Assembly (NCBI GenBank): GCA_015523685.1
Contig: WAJW01000132.1
Span: 1 to 9,381, forward strand
Direction of reading: 5' to 3'
Length of the DNA: 9,381 nucleotides
Origin: Archaeoglobaceae archaeon
GTDB taxonomy: Archaea > Halobacteriota > Archaeoglobi > Archaeoglobales > JdFR-42
This document shows positions 7,107 through 9,381 of this stretch, in pieces. Within the stretch, counting starts at the first letter, position 1. Every line of letters begins with the position of its first letter. The position numbers were made by a program, and so were the translations under genes. The notes below the pieces were generated by a model. It was not told the origin of the DNA. It was given only the letters and a program-made list of their open reading frames with translations, and did not search any database.

Positions 7107-8074
7107 CAGTACTCCCTCGTAATGAGGAACTCTGCGAGTTCGATAAGCAGTTCCTTTCCGGGGCTGTCATCAAGGATTTCGAGCGAGGATATTCCATCGT
7201 TCACAAGGGCTCTCGCGGTTTTGAGGGCATAATCAATGGATCCAGACTCCCTGAGAGCTTTCACATCTTCCTCTATCTCCTTTTCGGACGCCTTTCCCCT
7301 GCCAAAAACCTTCAGATTGACTCCCGAATTTAAAGCATGAATTGCAACAAGAGTTTTCTTACCCTGCACAAGATCACTTCCCCAGTCCTTTCCCAGTTTC
7401 TTCCGGTCTCCTATGAGATCCAGCACATCATCGTATATCTGAAAACCCATTCCCACCTTCTCACCGAAGTTCCACATGGAATCAACGATTCTATCGTCCA
7501 TTCCGTTGAGTACAGAACCTATCGATGATGATGCAGCATAGAGCACAGCAGTCTTCTTCCTGATCATCTCCATATATTCCTCTTCAGTAACCCTTTCCCT
7601 TTTTTCAAAATCCATGTCCATCTGCTGTCCCTCGCAGATTTTAACACACACATCAGAGAGCATGTCAACCGCAGATACAACCTTTTCCGGAGGAGCGGTC
7701 GACCTGCATAGTATTCTGAACGCCTCCGCAAACAGGGTATCTCCCGCAAGTATTGCGGTTGGAACGTCCCATTTTGTGTGAACCGTAAGAACTCCACGCC
7801 TGTATGTATCGTTGTCCATTATATCGTCGTGAATAAGGGTGAAGTTGTGTATGGTCTCTATGGCTATCGCAGCGGGAATCACCATATCCGTATTACCTCC
7901 AACAGCTTCGGTGGAGATCAAAACTGTGACAGGCCTCAGTCTTTTCCCGCCCGCTTTTATCAGGTGTCTGCTTGCTCTGTAAAGTACCTCCGGCTCTCTT
8001 TCTGGCAGGTATTCCTCAATAGCCCTGTCTATTATTTCGGACCTCTTTTTTATCTCTTCAATAAGTTCGCTCAT
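7106..8074 (-). CDS. idsA: Geranylgeranyl diphosphate synthase (short-chain trans-prenyl transferase)
   Basis: Condenses IPP with allylic diphosphates to give GGPP (possibly also FPP), the chain precursor of archaeal ether lipids. The 322 residues are normal length. Visible motifs are GGKRLRP (42-48), the first Asp-rich motif DDIMD (83-87) followed by RRG, KKT (173-175), and the second Asp-rich motif DDVLD (215-219) in FQIYDDVLD. A phenylalanine (F78) five residues before the first DDxxD is the chain-length residue typical of archaeal type I GGPP synthases and argues against much longer products. The start lies within the last codons of fni (17-base overlap) and has its own AAGGAG. The stop shares a base with the gltX start, so expression should be coupled to both neighbours. 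The prenyl synthase call is firm; exact product length is inferred. Confidence 0.94.
   Translation of the reverse strand: MSELIEEIKKRSEIIDRAIEEYLPEREPEVLYRASRHLIKAGGKRLRPVTVLISTEAVGGNTDMVIPAAIAIETIHNFTLIHDDIMDNDTYRRGVLTVHTKWDVPTAILAGDTLFAEAFRILCRSTAPPEKVVSAVDMLSDVCVKICEGQQMDMDFEKRERVTEEEYMEMIRKKTAVLYAASSSIGSVLNGMDDRIVDSMWNFGEKVGMGFQIYDDVLDLIGDRKKLGKDWGSDLVQGKKTLVAIHALNSGVNLKVFGRGKASEKEIEEDVKALRESGSIDYALKTARALVNDGISSLEILDDSPGKELLIELAEFLITREY
7112..7118 (-). promoter_or_regulatory. Shine-Dalgarno of gltX
   Basis: GAGGGAG on the minus strand lies 5 bases before the gltX ATG and inside the last codons of idsA. It confirms the start at 7106 and supports translation reinitiation from idsA. Confidence 0.7.
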
Positions 8075-9149
8075 GTTTTCTACTCCTTGAAAGCTGTATC
8101 ACATCATAACCCCTCTGGGTCAGTATCTCATTCAACCTACCGGTTATTATCAGCGGAACTTCCAGCAGTTCATCAACCTTTGTGCACGAAGTCAGGAACA
8201 TGGCCCTCTTCAGACCTTCAATCATCAGTTTAAATGTTTTCTTAACCTCTTCGGCCCCTCTGACTGCGGATTTCAGAATGGGCAGTGCGGTACTGCATAT
8301 GGATGCACCAAGTGACAGGGACTTGGCAACGTCTATGCCCGTTCTTATTCCACCTGTCGCAATTGTTGGAATAAATTCACTGCATTCCACGACAGACTGA
8401 GCGGTCGGAATACCCCAGTCCCAGAACTGAATTCCGAGCTCTTTTAACAGCTCATCCTCTCCCGCTCTGAAAACCTCCACACCTGACCAGCTCGTACCAC
8501 CCTTTCCTCCCACATCCAGTGCAGATATACCCGTTCTTTTCAGCTTTCCGGCAAGTTCTCTCGAGATTCCTGCTCCCGTTTCCTTTATTATCACCGGGAC
8601 CCTTATTTCCCTGGCGATGGCCTTTATACTCTCCATACATCCGGAAGCCCTGATGTCTCCTTCGGGCTGTATAACCTCCTGAAGATAGTTGAGATGTATT
8701 GCCACCGCATCCGCATCTATCATCTCCACCGCTCTCTCCACGAACTCGATACCCTTCTCTCTCACCTGTGGCATACCAACATTTGCATATATGAATGCAT
8801 CAGGAGCAAAGTCTCTCACAACCGTGAAGGAGTCTTCCTGGTTTCTGTCTTCAATGGCAGCCCTCTGAGAACCCACACCCATACCGAGATTCAATTCCTG
8901 AACAGCAATGGCTATGTTTCTGTTGATCATCTTTGTATCGGGATGTCCTCCGGTCATTGAAGCAGCAATAACGGGTGCCGAAAATTCCCATCCAAGAAAT
9001 CTGACAGATGTGTCCACATCAGTGAGGTTTATTTCAGGGAGAGCATTATGAATGAACGTAACATTCTCCAGACCTGTATAATCCGACTCCACTTCTTTCT
9101 CCAGACATATGTTTATGTGCTCAATTTTTCTGGAAGAGGTTTTTTTCAT
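8058..9149 (-). CDS. fni: Type 2 (FMN-dependent) isopentenyl-diphosphate delta-isomerase
   Basis: Interconverts IPP and DMAPP using reduced FMN and Mg2+ in a TIM barrel; it supplies the DMAPP that idsA needs as first acceptor. The protein is 363 residues from ATG 9149. Motifs (numbered from this ATG) are RKIEH (7-11), MTGG (65-68), GVGSQRA (91-97), HLNYLQE with QPEGD (152-165, containing the catalytic Gln and Mg-binding Glu), KETGAGIS (189-196), DVGGKGGTSW (212-221), FWDWGIPT (242-249) and ATGGIRTG (264-271). All look intact. In-frame GTG codons at 9158 and 9152 are alternative starts (366 or 364 residues); no Shine-Dalgarno is decisive, and ATG is chosen for its codon and for the usual short lead into the RKxEH motif. 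The gene overlaps idsA by 17 bases. It follows mvk after about 75 bases and may have its own promoter there. Confidence 0.95.
   Translation of the reverse strand: MKKTSSRKIEHINICLEKEVESDYTGLENVTFIHNALPEINLTDVDTSVRFLGWEFSAPVIAASMTGGHPDTKMINRNIAIAVQELNLGMGVGSQRAAIEDRNQEDSFTVVRDFAPDAFIYANVGMPQVREKGIEFVERAVEMIDADAVAIHLNYLQEVIQPEGDIRASGCMESIKAIAREIRVPVIIKETGAGISRELAGKLKRTGISALDVGGKGGTSWSGVEVFRAGEDELLKELGIQFWDWGIPTAQSVVECSEFIPTIATGGIRTGIDVAKSLSLGASICSTALPILKSAVRGAEEVKKTFKLMIEGLKRAMFLTSCTKVDELLEVPLIITGRLNEILTQRGYDVIQLSRSRKHERTY
8083..8088 (-). promoter_or_regulatory. Shine-Dalgarno of idsA
   Basis: AAGGAG on the minus strand lies 8 bases before the idsA ATG at 8074 and inside the 3' end of fni. The spacing is good and supports this start rather than a later one. 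Confidence 0.72.
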
Positions 9150-9202
9150 CACAACCACCAGTCCTTCGTATGAAGTGATTATCCCAGTAGCCTCTGAAAT
9201 AC

Positions 9203-9221
9203 CTTTTAATAAGATTTCCCC
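9203..9221 (-). promoter_or_regulatory. Possible promoter of the fni-idsA-gltX unit
   Basis: On the minus strand the fni/mvk gap contains a purine-rich BRE-like GGGGAAA followed by TCTTATTAAAAG, a TATA-like element centred near 9208. A start about 26 bases downstream (near 9182) would leave a leader of roughly 25 to 33 bases before fni. The match is moderate and co-transcription from mvk is equally possible. Confidence 0.35.
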
Positions 9222-9223
9222 TT

Positions 9224-9381
9224 TCAGTGTTGCCCTTCAGAATGGATTTTCACACCTTCTTTTTCAGGTCTAACAATTCTCATTTCAGGGATGATTTCAC
9301 GGAGCGCATCTGCAGTTTTTTCATCGGGAATGCAGATAACAGATCCTCCTCCTCCTGCACCGGTCAGTTTTCCGTGAAGCC
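9224..9381 (-). CDS. mvk: Mevalonate kinase, C-terminal fragment cut by the window edge
   Basis: Only the last 51 residues are inside the window; the gene continues beyond base 9381. Translating the minus strand from 9379 gives LHGKLTGAGGGGSVICIPDE and a tail ending in SEGQH before TGA at 9224-9226. KLTGAGGGG is motif 3 of GHMP kinases in the form characteristic of mevalonate kinase, where the glycine-rich loop helps bind phosphate. Mevalonate kinase phosphorylates mevalonate at the start of the archaeal IPP route, which fits the downstream fni and idsA genes. Another GHMP kinase cannot be fully excluded from so short a piece. An isopentenyl phosphate kinase is ruled out, because that enzyme belongs to the amino-acid-kinase fold and lacks this loop. 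Confidence 0.82.
   Translation of the reverse strand, partial: LHGKLTGAGGGGSVICIPDEKTADALREIIPEMRIVRPEKEGVKIHSEGQH

Noticed and set aside
7778..8233. 151-codon open frame on the plus strand
   Set aside because: Antisense to both idsA and fni, which carry all expected motifs; low-complexity translation with no family signature.
8345..8400. Possible frameshift or fusion in fni suggested by several alternative frames
   Set aside because: The main frame is continuous and every type 2 isomerase motif appears in the right order.
1..9381. CRISPR array, tRNA, insertion sequence, prophage or defence system
   Set aside because: No repeat-spacer pattern, cloverleaf-type sequence, transposase motif or inverted terminal repeats were seen by eye; almost every base is covered by housekeeping coding sequence.

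Overview
The window is from an archaeon, most likely a euryarchaeote. The coding content is entirely archaeal in type: an XPD-family iron-sulfur helicase, a class I lysyl-tRNA synthetase (LysK), a GluRS with the archaeal PNGPxTLGSARG signature, and genes of the archaeal mevalonate/isoprenoid-lipid pathway (mevalonate kinase tail, type 2 IPP isomerase, GGPP-type prenyl synthase). Base composition looks moderate (mid-40s %GC by eye). A dihydropteroate-synthase-like protein of the kind found in methanogens and their relatives, together with the GluRS sequence type, points towards the Archaeoglobi/Methanomicrobia side of the tree, including anaerobic alkane- or methane-oxidising relatives. This placement is inference; no rRNA or methanogenesis gene is present to settle it.

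Layout. The window opens inside an XPD-like DNA helicase (plus strand, 5' end missing). It converges, with a 6-base overlap, on a small PHP-domain phosphoesterase on the minus strand. A 50 to 53 bp divergent gap with one near-symmetrical TATA element separates the PHP gene from a plus-strand pair: a three-part dihydropteroate-synthase-like protein and lysK, spaced 9 bases apart with a strong Shine-Dalgarno. lysK ends at 5426 and meets gltX tail to tail, with abutting stop codons. From 9381 down to 5427 there is a minus-strand run mvk (partial) - fni - idsA - gltX. In it fni/idsA overlap by 17 bases and idsA/gltX by one base (TGATG), so at least fni-idsA-gltX looks like one translationally coupled operon.

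Function. The minus-strand cluster covers several steps from mevalonate to geranylgeranyl diphosphate, the precursor of archaeal ether-lipid chains, and carries a translation gene at its distal end. The plus-strand pair joins a pterin-enzyme relative of uncertain function to a tRNA synthetase. Gene packing is very tight: the largest gene-free stretch is about 75 bp, between fni and mvk. I see no tRNA, rRNA, mobile element, CRISPR array or clear repeat. I did not find a novel multi-gene system. The points most worth a second look are the uncharacterised DHPS-like protein, the degenerate KMSKS loop of LysK, the CxC...CxH metal motif in GluRS and the shared divergent promoter.
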